From assembly GCF_024666615.1 (NCBI RefSeq), contig NZ_CP088297.1, positions 1,364,001 through 1,428,000 on the forward strand: a stretch of 64,000 nt of DNA, given 5' to 3'. Below are positions 19,477 through 29,224 of this stretch, one piece after another. Position 1 is the stretch's first letter; each line of letters begins with the position of its first letter. Below the pieces are notes generated by a model. That model saw only the letters and a list, made by a program, of their open reading frames with translations, was not told where the DNA came from and made no database searches. The stretch is from Aquabacterium sp. J223 (GTDB lineage: Bacteria; Pseudomonadota; Gammaproteobacteria; Burkholderiales; Burkholderiaceae_C). Made by a program: the position numbers and the translations under genes.

Positions 19477-19575
19477 GCCCGGGGCGTGCCGACCCCCGGC
19501 GCGTGCGCCATCCGGGGCCGCTCTGTTGGCGGATCCGCGTCCCCGGCGCACCATGCCGGCCCAAGGAGAAGACCG

Positions 19576-20853
19576 ATGGACACCCGCACCCGAATCCCCG
19601 CCGCCGACGACGGCCTGGCCTGGCCCGGCGACGGCACCCACCGCATCCCCTTCGGCGCCTACACCGACGAGGCGCTGTACCGCCGCGAGCTGGAGCGCTT
19701 CTTCTACCGTGGCCACTGGTGCTATGTCGGACTCGAGGCCGAGGTGCCGCAGCCCGGCGACTTCAAGCGCACGGTGATCGGCGAGCGGTCGGTGATCCTG
19801 GCGCGCGGCCTCGACGGCCGGCTGCACGTGGTGGAGAACGTCTGCGCCCACCGCGGCATGCGCTTCTGCCGCCAGCGCCACGGCAATGCGAAGAAGGGCG
19901 GCTTCACCTGCCCCTACCACCAGTGGAACTACAGCCTGGAAGGCGACCTGCGCGGCCTGCCGTTCCGCCGCGGCGTGCGCCAGGACGGGCAGATGGCCGG
20001 CGGCATGCCGGCCGACTTCCGGCTGGAGGACCACGGCCTGAACAAGCTCAGGGTCGCCGCGCGCGGCGGCGTGGTCTTCGCCAGCTTCGATCCCGACGTC
20101 GAGCCGCTGGAGGACTTCCTCGGTCCCACCATCCTCGGCTACTTCGACCGGCTGTTCGACGGCCGCGAACTGAAGGTCCTGGGCTACAACCGCCAGCGCA
20201 TCCCCGGCAACTGGAAGCTGATGCAGGAGAACATCAAGGACCCCTACCACCCGGGGCTGCTGCACAGCTGGTTCGTCACCTTCGGCCTCTGGCGGGCGGA
20301 CAACAAGTCGCAGCTGCGCATGGACGCGCACCACCGCCATGCGGCCATGGTCTCCACCCGCGGCAGCGCCGGCCAGGCCGGGCAGGTCACGCAGGTGTCG
20401 AGCTTCAAGGAGACGATGACGCTGGAGGACCCCAGGTTCCTCGACATCGTGCCCGAGCCGTGGTGGGGCGGGCCGACCGCGGTGATGACCACGCTTTTCC
20501 CCAGCGTCATCCTGCAGCAGCAGGTCAACAGCGTGTCGACGCGCCACATCCAGCCGGTGGGCCCCGGCGCCTTCGACTTCGTGTGGACGCACTTCGGCTT
20601 CGCCGACGACGACGCCGGGATGACGCAGCGCCGGCTGCGCCAGGCCAACCTCTTCGGCCCGGCGGGGTTCGTCTCGGCCGACGACGGCGAGGTGATCGAG
20701 TTCTCGCAGCAGGCCTTCGAGAGCCGCCCCGACCACCGCGCGGTGGCCGAACTCGGCGGCCATGCGGTGGAGGACACCGAGCACATGGTCACCGAGACGC
20801 TGATCCGCGGCATGTACCGCTACTGGCGCGAGGTGATGGAGCGCGACGAATGA
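19576..20853 (+). CDS. Rieske ring-hydroxylating oxygenase, large (alpha) subunit
   Basis: A 425-aa oxygenase alpha subunit. The Rieske [2Fe-2S] motif is CAHRGMRFC with CPYHQW about 17 residues later. The mononuclear iron site [11 protein letters not shown] (Asp, His, His) is present near residue 222. It is closest in style to anthranilate/salicylate-type oxygenases (AndAc, NagG), which hydroxylate aromatic acids using a separate reductase and ferredoxin; neither is in the window. AAGGAGAA lies just before the ATG. The beta subunit overlaps by 4 bp (ATGA). The substrate is not deducible. Confidence 0.9.
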   Translation: MDTRTRIPAADDGLAWPGDGTHRIPFGAYTDEALYRRELERFFYRGHWCYVGLEAEVPQPGDFKRTVIGERSVILARGLDGRLHVVENVCAHRGMRFCRQRHGNAKKGGFTCPYHQWNYSLEGDLRGLPFRRGVRQDGQMAGGMPADFRLEDHGLNKLRVAARGGVVFASFDPDVEPLEDFLGPTILGYFDRLFDGRELKVLGYNRQRIPGNWKLMQENIKDPYHPGLLHSWFVTFGLWRADNKSQLRMDAHHRHAAMVSTRGSAGQAGQVTQVSSFKETMTLEDPRFLDIVPEPWWGGPTAVMTTLFPSVILQQQVNSVSTRHIQPVGPGAFDFVWTHFGFADDDAGMTQRRLRQANLFGPAGFVSADDGEVIEFSQQAFESRPDHRAVAELGGHAVEDTEHMVTETLIRGMYRYWREVMERDE

Positions 20854-21332
20854 GCGCGGCGCTGGGGTTCGAGGACTGGCTGGCGCTGACCCAGCTCTAC
20901 GCCGACTACGCCGCCGCGGTCGATTCGGGCGACTGGGACCTGTGGCCGGAGTTCTTCACCGACGACGGTGTCTACCGCCTGCAGCCGCGCGAGAACTTCG
21001 AGCGAGGCTTCCCGCTGGCCACGCTGTCCTTCGAGAGCAAGGCCATGCTGCGCGACCGGGTCTACGGCATCCGAGAGACGCTGTTCCACGACCCCTACTA
21101 CCAGCGCCATGTGGTCGGCGTGCCGGTGCTGCGCAAGGTCGAGGCGCACCGCGTCGAATGCGAGGCCCACTACGCCGTCTTCCGCACCAAGCTGTCGGAG
21201 CCCAGCACGGTCTTCAACGTCGGCCGTTACCTCGACGTGGTGGTGCGCACGCCGCAGGGCCTGAAGTTCGCCTCGCGGCAGTGCATCTACGACAGCGAGC
21301 TCATCCCCAACTCGATCATCTACCCGATCTGA
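20850..21332 (+). CDS. ring-hydroxylating oxygenase, small (beta) subunit
   Basis: A 160-aa SnoaL/NTF2-like beta subunit: [64 protein letters not shown], and [21 protein letters not shown] at the C-terminus. It stabilises the alpha3beta3 oxygenase and has no catalytic metal. Translationally coupled to the alpha gene through ATGA. It is convergent with the GntR gene. Confidence 0.9.
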   Translation: MSAALGFEDWLALTQLYADYAAAVDSGDWDLWPEFFTDDGVYRLQPRENFERGFPLATLSFESKAMLRDRVYGIRETLFHDPYYQRHVVGVPVLRKVEAHRVECEAHYAVFRTKLSEPSTVFNVGRYLDVVVRTPQGLKFASRQCIYDSELIPNSIIYPI

Positions 21333-21419
21333 CGACGGGGCACCGGCGCCGGGCCGCCCAAAGCCGGCTGAGCACCCCCGCGGGGGTGGCCCCGGGACTG
21401 CGGGACCGGGGGCGTCACG

Positions 21420-22070
21420 TCATGCGGTGAGCTGCTGCAGCGAGGCGACGAGGTCGCCGAAGCGCTCGCCCTGCACGGCCACGTGCGAGCGCAGCGCCGC
21501 GGCGGCCGCCTCGGCATCGCCGTGCAGGATGGCGTCGACCACCTGCTGGTGCTCGGCATAGGACACCTCCAGCCGCCGGCGCACGCGCAGCTGCAGCCGG
21601 CGGTAGGGGCGCAGCCGGCGGTGCAGCGCCTGCGCCTGCTGGCGCAGGAAGCCGTTGTGGCTGCCGGCGTACAGCGCCTCGTGGAAGCGCTCGTTGCCGT
21701 AGAAGTAGGCGTCGGGGTCACCCTGCGCTCGGGCGCCGGCGCAGGCCTCGTGCAGCGCCACCAGCGCTTGGCGTTCGGCGTCGTTCATGCGCCGGGCGGC
21801 GAGGCGGCCGCACATGGCCTCCAGCTCGGCCATCACCTCGAACATCTCCAGCAGCCGGGCCGGCTCCAGGCTGGTCACCACCGCGCCCTTGCGAGGCCGC
21901 AGCTCGATCAGCCCCTCGGCCGCCAGCTGGATCAGCGCCTCGCGCACCGGCGTGCGCGACACCCCGTGCTGGGCCGCCAGGGTCAGCTCGTCGAGCGAGC
22001 TGCCGGGTGCGAGCTCGCCGGTGGCGATCTGCTCCTCGATGCTTTCGCGAAGGCGCTCGGAGATCTTCAT
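21420..22070 (-). CDS. GntR-family (FadR/VanR subfamily) regulator, probable malonate operon regulator
   Basis: A 216-aa regulator. The winged HTH is at residues 1-65 (ERLRESIEEQIATGELAPGSSLDELTLAAQHGVSRTPVREALIQLAAEGLIELRPRKGAVV). The rest is an FCD ligand domain with metal-binding His residues (ERFHEALYAGSHNGFL, SYAEHQQVVDAI). It is divergent from the Bug-mdc operon across 130 bp holding a GTATAC palindrome. GntR-type MdcY controls mdc genes in Acinetobacter, so the same role is inferred here. Confidence 0.9.
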   Translation of the reverse strand: MKISERLRESIEEQIATGELAPGSSLDELTLAAQHGVSRTPVREALIQLAAEGLIELRPRKGAVVTSLEPARLLEMFEVMAELEAMCGRLAARRMNDAERQALVALHEACAGARAQGDPDAYFYGNERFHEALYAGSHNGFLRQQAQALHRRLRPYRRLQLRVRRRLEVSYAEHQQVVDAILHGDAEAAAAALRSHVAVQGERFGDLVASLQQLTA

Positions 22071-22143
22071 GGGCCGGCCATTGTGACCCCTCGGCCATCC
22101 TGGGGTATCTCCCAAGTACCCGTGTGAGTGCATTAACAATAGT

Positions 22144-22157
22144 CTATGTATACAAAG
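22144..22157. promoter_or_regulatory. GTATAC-centred operator candidate between gntR and the mdc operon
   Basis: CTATGTATACAAAG lies in an unusually A+T-rich stretch of the gntR-bug gap. The palindromic GTATAC core with flanking T/A matches sites bound by FadR/VanR-type GntR proteins (TnGTATACnA style). It could serve both divergent promoters. Confidence 0.5.
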
Positions 22158-22200
22158 CGGTGAGCGCAGTGCCCGGATCGCCGCAACCCCAGGAGACACC

Positions 22201-23207
22201 ATGCGCCCCTCACGCCCCTTGTCCGTGTCCCATCCGCGTCGTCGCCTGCTGCTGGCCGCCGCCGCCGCACCGGTCGGCCTGCTCGCCGGCCCCGCGGTGG
22301 CGCAGTCGTCGTGGCCGGCCAGGCCGGTGACGCTGGTGGTCCCGTTCCCGGCAGGGGGCGGCACCGACACCTTCGCCCGACCGCTCACCGCGCAGCTCAG
22401 CAAGCAGCTCGGCCAGCAGGTGCTGATCGACAACCGCGGCGGTGCCGGCGGCAACGTCGGCGCCGCGGTGGCGGCCAAGGCGGCGGCCGACGGCCACACC
22501 TGGTTCATGGGCGCGGTGCACCACAGCATCGCGCCCGCCGTCTACCCCAAGCTGGACTACAGCCTGACCGGTGACTTCGTGCCGGTGGCCCTGCTGTCCA
22601 GCGTGCCGCAGGTGGTGGTGGTGCACCCGCCATCGGTGCCGGTGAACACGCTGAAGGAGCTGGTGGGCTTCCTCAAGGCCAACCCAGGCAAGCTGAGCTA
22701 CGGCTCGGCCGGCAACGGGTCGTCGCACCACCTGGCCGGCGAGCTGTTCAAGATGCAGACGCAGACCTTCATCACCCACATCCCGTACCGCGGCGCCGGT
22801 CCCGCGCTGCAGGACCTGATGGGCGGGCAGGTGCAACTGATGTTCGACGGGCTCGGCTCGTCGGCCACCCACATCAAGAGCGGCCGGCTCAAGGCGCTGG
22901 CGGTGGCCGCCACCAAGCGCGCGCCCGGCTTCCCCGACATCCCGACCACGGTGGAGGCCGGCGTGCCCAGCTACCAGGTGGCCACCTGGTACGGCCTGTG
23001 GGCCCCCGCGGCACGCCGCAGCCGCTGGTCGACCGCATGCTGGCCGAGCTGAAGGCGGCCTTCGCCAGCAAGGAAATCCAGGACACCTGGACCAGCCTCG
23101 GCTCCGAGATCCCCACGCTCACCGGCAAGGCCTTCGGCGACTTCGTCGCCGCCGAGACCCAGCGCTGGGCGCAGGTGGTCAAGGCCGGCAACGTCCGCCT
23201 CGACTGA
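22201..23207 (+). pseudogene. Bug-family periplasmic substrate-binding protein, frameshifted
   Basis: A tripartite-tricarboxylate-type (Bug/TctC) receptor of about 335 aa in two frames. A twin-arginine-like signal peptide (HPRRRLLLAAAAAPVGLLAG) is followed by WPARPVTLVVPFPAGGGTDTFARPL and VLIDNRGGAGGNVG, typical ligand-pocket segments. The frame changes at GG 23010-23011; one added G restores the common APAGTPQPLVDRM. The second frame runs to 23207. It lies 20 bp before mdcA, so it most likely captures malonate or a related dicarboxylate. No TctAB membrane subunits are nearby, as is usual for orphan Bug proteins. Confidence 0.82.
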
Positions 23208-23227
23208 GCAACCGGACACCGCTCGCC

Positions 23228-24886
23228 ATGGACCGCTCCTGGAACACGCAGGCGCTCGACCGCCAGGCCCGGCTGGCCAGGGCCGGCGAACGCCTCGGCG
23301 CCCGGCTGCAGGGCAAGCGGGTGGCGCACGAGGACGCGGTGGACCTGCTGCACGCGGTGATCCGGCCGGGCGACCGCGTCTGCCTCGAAGGCAACAACCA
23401 GAAGCAGGCCGACTTCCTGGCCGAGGCGCTGACCCGCCTGGACCCGGCGCAGGTGCACGACCTGCACCTGGTGCAGTCGGTGCTGGCGCTGCCCGAGCAC
23501 CTGGACGTCTTCGAGCTGGGCATCGCCAGCCGGCTGGACTTCTCGTTCTCCGGACCGCAGTCCGGGCGGCTCGCGCAGCTGGTGGCGGCGGGGCCGCTGC
23601 AGATCGGCGCCATCCACACCTACCTCGAACTCTTCAGCCGCTACTTCGTCGACCTGACGCCGCGGGTGGCGCTGGTGGCCGCGCAGGCCGCCGACGCGCA
23701 CGGCAACCTCTACACCGGCCCCAACACCGAGGACACGCCGGCCATCGTCGAGGCCACCGCCTTCAAGCGCGGTCTGGTCATCGCGCAGGTCAACGAGTTC
23801 GTCGAGCCCGGTGCGCTGCCGCGGGTGGACATCCCAGGCGACTGGGTCGACTTCGTCATTCCCGCGCCGCGGCCGCACTTCATCGAGCCGCTGTTCACCC
23901 GGGACCCGGCGCAGATCACCGAGGTGCAGGTGCTGATGGCCATGATGGCCATCAAGGGCGTCTATGCCGAATACGGCGTGCAGCGGCTGAACCACGGCAT
24001 CGGCTTCGACACCGCCGCCATCGAGCTGCTGCTGCCCACCTACGGCGAGCAGCTCGGCCTGAAGGGCAGGATCTGCCGCCACTGGGCGCTGAACCCGCAT
24101 CCGGCGCTGATCCCCGCCATCGAGGCCGGCTGGGTGGAAAGCGTGCATTCCTTCGGCTCCGAGCTGGGCATGGAGGACTACATCCGCGCCCGGCCCGACG
24201 TCTTCTTCACGGGCCCCGACGGCAGCCTGCGCAGCCACCGCGCCTTCTGCCAGGCGGCGGGGCACTACGCCTGCGACCTGTTCATCGGCTCGACGCTGCA
24301 GATCGACCTGCAGGGCCACAGCTCCACCGCGACCAAGGGCCGCATCGCCGGCTTCGGCGGCGCGCCCAACATGGGCGCCGACGCGCGCGGCCGCCGCCAT
24401 GTTTCGCCGGCCTGGCTGAAGGCCGGCGCCGAGGCCTCGACCAGCACCATGCCGCGCGGCCGCAAGCTGGTGGTGCAGATGGTGGAGACCTTCCGCGAGC
24501 ACATGCAGCCGGCCTTCGTCGAACGCCTTGACGCCTGGGAGCTCGCCGAGCAGGCGGGCATGGCGATCCCGCCGGTGATGGTCTACGGCGAGGACGTGAC
24601 GCACGTGCTCACCGAGGAGGGCATCGCCAACCTGCTGCTGGTGCGCAATGAAGAAGAGCGCGAGCAGGCCATCCGCGGCGTCGCCGGCTACACCGCGGTG
24701 GGCCTGGCGCGCGACCGCCGCATGGTGGAGAACCTGCGCGACCGGGGCGTCATCCGCCGGCCGGAGGACCTCGGCATCGACCCCCGCCAGGCGACGCGGC
24801 AACTGCTCGCGGCCCGTTCGATGCGCGACCTGGTGCGCGCCTCCGGCGGGCTGTACCGGCCGCCGGCGCGCTTTCGCAACTGGTAG
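23228..24886 (+). CDS. mdcA: malonate decarboxylase alpha subunit (acetyl-S-ACP:malonate ACP transferase)
   Basis: A 552-aa MdcA. It exchanges acetate for malonate on the acyl-carrier subunit, giving malonyl-S-ACP. Recognisable blocks are DRVCLEGNNQKQADFLAEAL near residue 55, FSGPQSGRLAQLV, NLYTGPNTEDTPAIVEATAFKRG and the C-terminal GVIRRPEDLGIDPRQATRQLLAARSMRDLV. It heads mdcACDEGBH, 6 bp before mdcC. Full length. Confidence 0.96.
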   Translation: MDRSWNTQALDRQARLARAGERLGARLQGKRVAHEDAVDLLHAVIRPGDRVCLEGNNQKQADFLAEALTRLDPAQVHDLHLVQSVLALPEHLDVFELGIASRLDFSFSGPQSGRLAQLVAAGPLQIGAIHTYLELFSRYFVDLTPRVALVAAQAADAHGNLYTGPNTEDTPAIVEATAFKRGLVIAQVNEFVEPGALPRVDIPGDWVDFVIPAPRPHFIEPLFTRDPAQITEVQVLMAMMAIKGVYAEYGVQRLNHGIGFDTAAIELLLPTYGEQLGLKGRICRHWALNPHPALIPAIEAGWVESVHSFGSELGMEDYIRARPDVFFTGPDGSLRSHRAFCQAAGHYACDLFIGSTLQIDLQGHSSTATKGRIAGFGGAPNMGADARGRRHVSPAWLKAGAEASTSTMPRGRKLVVQMVETFREHMQPAFVERLDAWELAEQAGMAIPPVMVYGEDVTHVLTEEGIANLLLVRNEEEREQAIRGVAGYTAVGLARDRRMVENLRDRGVIRRPEDLGIDPRQATRQLLAARSMRDLVRASGGLYRPPARFRNW

Positions 24887-24892
24887 CCCACG

Positions 24893-25201
24893 ATGGAACG
24901 ACTCGACTTCCGATTCAACGGTGGCCGACCGGCGGGCGCGTTCGCCCCGGTGCTCGTCGGCGTGCTCGGCTCGGGCAACCTGGAGGTGCTGCTCGAACCC
25001 GCCGCCGGCCCCGACTGCGCCGTCCAGGTGCAGACCACCGCCCGCGGCTTCGGCGCCATCTGGGCCGCGGTGCTGGCCGACTTCCACCGGCGCCACGGCC
25101 TCGGCGGGCTGGCCGTCGCCATCCACGACATGGGCGCCACGCCGGCGGTGGTCGGCCTGCGGCTGGACCAGGCGATGGCGCAGGTGAAGGGGGCGTCATG
25201 A
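24893..25201 (+). CDS. mdcC: malonate decarboxylase delta subunit (acyl carrier protein)
   Basis: A 102-aa carrier. The GVLGSGNLEVLLEP segment contains Ser27, the likely attachment site of the 2'-(5''-phosphoribosyl)-3'-dephospho-CoA group through which malonate is carried and decarboxylated. It overlaps mdcD by 4 bp (ATGA). Confidence 0.94.
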   Translation: MERLDFRFNGGRPAGAFAPVLVGVLGSGNLEVLLEPAAGPDCAVQVQTTARGFGAIWAAVLADFHRRHGLGGLAVAIHDMGATPAVVGLRLDQAMAQVKGAS

Positions 25202-26076
25202 ACGTGAGTTATGCGGAGGCCACCGCCCGAGAGCGCATCGTCGCGCTGCTCGACGCCGGCAGCTTCGCCGAGATCCTCGGCCCGTCGGAGCGCGTCACCA
25301 GCCCGCACCTGGCGGCGCTCGACCTGCCCGGCGCCTTCGACGACGGCGTGGTCATCGGCCGCGGCCGGCTGCAGGGCCGGGCGGTGCTCGCCGCGGCGCA
25401 GGAAGGCGGCTTCATGGGCGGCGGCGTGGGCGAGGTGCACGGCGCCAAGCTGACCGGGCTGCTGGCGCTGGCACAGCGCGAGCGGCCGGCGGGCGTGCTG
25501 CTGCTGGCCGAGTCCGGCGGCGTGCGGCTGCACGAGGCCAACGCGGGGCTGATCGGCGTGGCCGAGGTGATGCGCGCCGTCATCGAATGCCGCGCGGCCG
25601 GCGTGCCGGTGGTGGTGCTGATCGGCGGCGCCAACGGCTGCTTCGGCGGCATGGGCCTGGTCGCGCGCTGCGCCGACCGCGTGGCCATGAGCGAACTCGG
25701 CCGGCTGTCGATGTCCGGCCCCGAGGTCATCGAGTCGGCGCACGGCGTCGAGGAGTTCGACGCGCGCGACCGCGCCCGCGTCTGGCGCACCACCGGCGGC
25801 CGCCACCGCTTCCTCGTCGGCGACGCCGACGCCCTCGTCGAGGACGACGTGGCCGCCTTCCGCGACGCCGCGCTGCGGCTGCTCGACCGGCCGCGCCCCT
25901 TGGACCTGGACACGCTGGAGGCCGAGCACGCGCTGCTGGCCGACCGCGTGCAGCGCTTCGGCGACTGCCGTGACGCCGCCGACTGGTGGCCCCGGCTGGG
26001 GCTCGACGCGGCGGCGGTGGACGGTCTCGACCTCGCCGCGCTGCGCGCGCGCATGCCCTCGGCGGGAGCGGCCTGA
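25198..26076 (+). CDS. mdcD: malonate decarboxylase beta subunit
   Basis: A 292-aa crotonase/carboxyltransferase-fold subunit. GVGEVHGAKLTGLLALAQRERPAGVLLLAESGGVRLHEANAG and GGANGCFGGMGLVARCADRVAMSELGRLSMSGPEVIES are the characteristic blocks. With MdcE it decarboxylates malonyl-S-ACP to acetyl-S-ACP. It overlaps mdcC by 4 bp and mdcE by one base. Confidence 0.95.
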   Translation: MNVSYAEATARERIVALLDAGSFAEILGPSERVTSPHLAALDLPGAFDDGVVIGRGRLQGRAVLAAAQEGGFMGGGVGEVHGAKLTGLLALAQRERPAGVLLLAESGGVRLHEANAGLIGVAEVMRAVIECRAAGVPVVVLIGGANGCFGGMGLVARCADRVAMSELGRLSMSGPEVIESAHGVEEFDARDRARVWRTTGGRHRFLVGDADALVEDDVAAFRDAALRLLDRPRPLDLDTLEAEHALLADRVQRFGDCRDAADWWPRLGLDAAAVDGLDLAALRARMPSAGAA

Positions 26077-26774
26077 TGCACTGGACCGACCTGCTGCACG
26101 CCCTCTTCGGCGACGACCACCGCGTGCTGCAGCAGGGCGAGCTGCTCACCGGCACCGCCCGGCTCGACGGGCAGGACCTCGCCGTCGTCGGCACCACCGA
26201 CCATGCGGCCATCGGCGTGGAGCTGGCGCTGGCGCAGGCGCGGGCGGTGCTGGACGTGGTGCGCGACCACCCCGGCCGGCCGCTGCTGCTGCTGGTCGAC
26301 ACGCAGGGCCAGCGGCTGCGCCACCGCGACGAGCTGCTCGGCATCCACCGCTGCATGGCGCACCTGGCCTGCTGCGTGGCGCTGGCACGGCGGCGCGGGC
26401 ACCGGGTGCTGGGGCTGGTGTACGACCAGGCGCTGTCGGGCGGCTTCCTCGCCAGCGGCCTGATGGCCGACGCCTGCGACGCGCTGCCCGACGCCGAGAT
26501 CCGCGTCATGCGGCTGCCGGCGATGGCCCGCGTGACCAAGATCGCCGAGGACCGGCTGGCGGCGCTGGCCGAACGCAACCCGGTGTTCGCGCCCGGCGTC
26601 GACAACTACGTCGCCATGGGCGGGGTGCGGCGCCTTTGGCGTGGCGACCTGCAGGCCGCGCTGCGCGCCGCGCTGGCCGACCTGCCGGCGCAGGACACGC
26701 GCGCGGCCGATGGCGCGGCCCGCGGCGGGCGCCGGCTGGCCGACGAGGTCATCGCCCGCGTACTGGCGGGCTGA
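26076..26774 (+). CDS. mdcE: malonate decarboxylase gamma subunit
   Basis: A 232-aa partner of MdcD: LLTGTARLDGQDLAVVGTTDHAAIGVELALAQAR, RPLLLLVDTQGQRLRHRDELLGIHRCMAHLA, and LVYDQALSGGFLASGLMADACDAL. The ATG at 26076 shares its A with the mdcD stop (TGATG), supporting translational coupling and this start. Confidence 0.93.
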   Translation: MHWTDLLHALFGDDHRVLQQGELLTGTARLDGQDLAVVGTTDHAAIGVELALAQARAVLDVVRDHPGRPLLLLVDTQGQRLRHRDELLGIHRCMAHLACCVALARRRGHRVLGLVYDQALSGGFLASGLMADACDALPDAEIRVMRLPAMARVTKIAEDRLAALAERNPVFAPGVDNYVAMGGVRRLWRGDLQAALRAALADLPAQDTRAADGAARGGRRLADEVIARVLAG

Positions 26775-26784
26775 GGGGCCGGCG

Positions 26785-27429
26785 GTGCCGCCGCTGCAGC
26801 GCCACCGGCTGGTCTGGTTGTCGGCGGCCGCCTGGGCGCGCTGGCACGACCGGGCGCCGGCCGCCGAACGGCCGCTGCTCGACGCCTGGCGCGACGCGGA
26901 CCGGCCGCTGGTGGTCGCGCGGCCGACGCAGCCGCTGCCCGCCGGCGCGCTGGCGCTCGGCCTGCCGGCCCCGGCGCGCTTCGACCGCCGCCGCGTGGCG
27001 CTGGTGGCGCAGCGGGACGAGGTGGTGCGCGCCGGCCACTTCCCGTCGCTGCACGAGGTGGCGATGGCGCAGGCCTGGACGGGTGCGGCCGCGCTGGCTC
27101 AGCAGCTGAGCCTCTGCGCGAGGGTGCGGGTCTACGGCTCGCACGGCTGGCAGCACCTCACCGGCGAGCGCTATGTGCATCCCGGCTCGGACCTCGACCT
27201 GCTGGTCGAACTGGCACACGCGGACCAGGCGCCGGCGGTGATCGACGGGCTGCAGGCCGCCGACCTGCCGATGCGCCTCGACGGCGAGTTGGTGCTGCCA
27301 GACGGCCGCGCCGTGCCCTGGCGCGAATGGGCGGCGCTGCTGCAGGGCCGGGTGGCGCAGGTGCTGGTGAAGTCGATGCATGGGGTGTCGCTGTGCGACG
27401 CCACGGCGTTGCAGGCGGTGCCGGCATGA
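26785..27429 (+). CDS. mdcG: phosphoribosyl-dephospho-CoA transferase MdcG
   Basis: A 214-aa nucleotidyltransferase-fold enzyme that loads the prosthetic group onto MdcC. VRVYGSHGWQHLTGERYVHPGSDLDLLVEL contains the GS...DxD catalytic motif near residues 117-140. The start is a GTG at 26785, 10 bp after mdcE; no in-frame ATG is suitably placed. It overlaps mdcB by 4 bp. Confidence 0.92.
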   Translation: MPPLQRHRLVWLSAAAWARWHDRAPAAERPLLDAWRDADRPLVVARPTQPLPAGALALGLPAPARFDRRRVALVAQRDEVVRAGHFPSLHEVAMAQAWTGAAALAQQLSLCARVRVYGSHGWQHLTGERYVHPGSDLDLLVELAHADQAPAVIDGLQAADLPMRLDGELVLPDGRAVPWREWAALLQGRVAQVLVKSMHGVSLCDATALQAVPA

Positions 27430-28289
27430 ACCTCGTCGTGGTGCCGGCCACCGCCCGCCGCGCGACCTCGTGGCTGGCCCGCGAGGCGGTGCGCGCGCTC
27501 TACCGCGAGCTGGTGCTCGAACCCAAACCCGGCCTCGTCAGCCTGCGCGACAACGGCAGCCACGACGACATGGACGCCGCGTTGTTCATGCGCAGCCTCT
27601 TCGCCCTGCGCCACTACTTCGCGCAAGCCGCCGAGGCCGGCGCGCACGGCCATCCCTTCGACACCCTGCGCCAACACGGCCAGGCCGCCGAGCGGCGCAT
27701 GCTGCGCGCCACCGGGGGCGTCAACACCCACCGCGGCGCGGTGTTCCTGCTCGGGCTGCTGTGCGCGGCCGGCGGCGGCCTGCAGGCCGAGGGCCGGCCG
27801 CTGGCGCCCGAGGCCTTGCGCGGCTGGCTGATGCGCCACCACGGCGCCGCGCTGGCCGCGCATGCCGCCGCCTTGCGCGCGGCGCCGGCCCGCTCGCACG
27901 GCCAGCAGGCGGCGCGGTCGCTGGGCCTGCGCAGCGCCAGCGAGGAGGCGGCGCTCGGCTGGCCCACGCTGTTCGAGGTCACGCTGCCGACGCTGCGGTC
28001 GGCCGAGGCCGCCGGGGCGCCGGCGCGGGCGGCGCGGGTGCAGGCGCTGTTCGCCACCATCGCCCGGCTCGACGACACCAACCTCGTGCACCGCGGCGGG
28101 GCCGAAGGGCTGTGGTTCGCCCGCGCCGCGGCCGCGCGCTTCCTCGACCGGGGCGGCGTCTTCCGGGGCGACTGGCTGCCGCACGCGCGGGCGGTGCACC
28201 AGGCCTTCGTCGTCCGCCGGCTGTCCCCCGGCGGGGCGGCCGACCTGCTGGGCGCGGCCTGCTGGGTCGATGCGGTGACCCGCGGCTGA
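27426..28289 (+). CDS. mdcB: triphosphoribosyl-dephospho-CoA synthase MdcB
   Basis: A 287-aa CitG/MdcB-family enzyme that makes 2'-(5''-triphosphoribosyl)-3'-dephospho-CoA from ATP and dephospho-CoA. The signature LEPKPGLVSLRDNGSHDDMD is at residues 31-50 and ATGGVNTHRGAVFLLGLL near 95; RLDDTNLVHRGG is also conserved. One base separates it from mdcH. Confidence 0.94.
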   Translation: MNLVVVPATARRATSWLAREAVRALYRELVLEPKPGLVSLRDNGSHDDMDAALFMRSLFALRHYFAQAAEAGAHGHPFDTLRQHGQAAERRMLRATGGVNTHRGAVFLLGLLCAAGGGLQAEGRPLAPEALRGWLMRHHGAALAAHAAALRAAPARSHGQQAARSLGLRSASEEAALGWPTLFEVTLPTLRSAEAAGAPARAARVQALFATIARLDDTNLVHRGGAEGLWFARAAAARFLDRGGVFRGDWLPHARAVHQAFVVRRLSPGGAADLLGAACWVDAVTRG

Positions 28290-28290
28290 C

Positions 28291-29221
28291 ATGCCCGGTT
28301 ATGCCGTCCTGTTCCCCGGCCAGGCCAGCCAGCACCCCGACCTGCTGCCCTGGCTGGACAGCGAGTCCGACGCGGCGCCGCTGCTGACGGCGATGGGCCG
28401 GTTCGTCGGCGACGACTGGCGCCGGCGGCTGCAGGACGCGGACTGGCGACAGCGCAACGCCGTCGCTCAGCCCCTGGTGGTCGGCACGTCGTTGGCGGCC
28501 TGGGCGGTGCTGGCGCCGCGGCTGCCGCAGCCGCCCGGCGTCGTGGCGGGCTACAGCGTGGGCGAGCTGGCGGCGGTGGGGGGCCGCCGGTGCGCTGGAC
28601 GCCCACGCCATCGTGGCCCTGGCCGCCGAACGCGCCCGCTGCATGGACGAGGCCGCGGTTTCGCAGCCCGGTGGCCTGATGGCGGTGAGCGGCCTGTCGG
28701 CCGAGGCGGTGGCGTCGCGCTGCGCCGACCTCGGCCTGGCCTGGGCCATCGACCTGGGGCCGTCGCAGTCGGTGCAGGCGGGCACGTGGCAGGCGCTGGA
28801 CGACGCGGCGGCGCGGTTGTCGGCCGCGGGGGCCGAATGCCGCCGGCTGCCGGTGGCCGTGGCCTCGCATTCGCCGTTCATGGCGTCGGCGGTGGCGCCC
28901 TTCGCACGACGGCTGTCGGCGTTGCCCTGGCGCTCCCTGCGCTGCCCGGTGGCCGTCAACGCCGGCGGACGGCTGGTGCGCGACGAGTCGTCGCTGCGCC
29001 GGGCGCTGGCCACGCAGCTCGACCACCGCGTCGACTGGGCGACGGTGGAGGACCAGCTGGCGCAGCGCGGCGTGCGCTGCGTGCTGGAGGTGGGACCGGG
29101 CCGGGCGTTGTCGCGCGGCTGGCAGCAGCGCCAGCCCGCGGCCGTGCCGGCCCGGGCGCTGGAGGACTTCGCCAGCGCCCAGGGCGCGGCCGACTGGGTG
29201 CGGGCGCGGCTGTCGGGCTGA
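28291..29221 (+). pseudogene. mdcH: malonate decarboxylase epsilon subunit (malonyl-CoA transacylase), frameshifted
   Basis: An FabD-like acyltransferase of about 310 aa in two frames; it primes MdcC with malonyl. The first frame has LFPGQASQ and the nucleophile motif GYSVGELAAVG. The second begins at AGALDAHAIVALAAERARCMD and holds the catalytic-His region VASHSPFM. The break is a G6 run at 28578-28583; five Gs give AVGAAGALDAH. All other parts are intact, so an indel error is likely. Without MdcH the decarboxylase would not be primed, which argues against real loss in an otherwise complete operon. Confidence 0.85.
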
Positions 29222-29224
29222 CGC

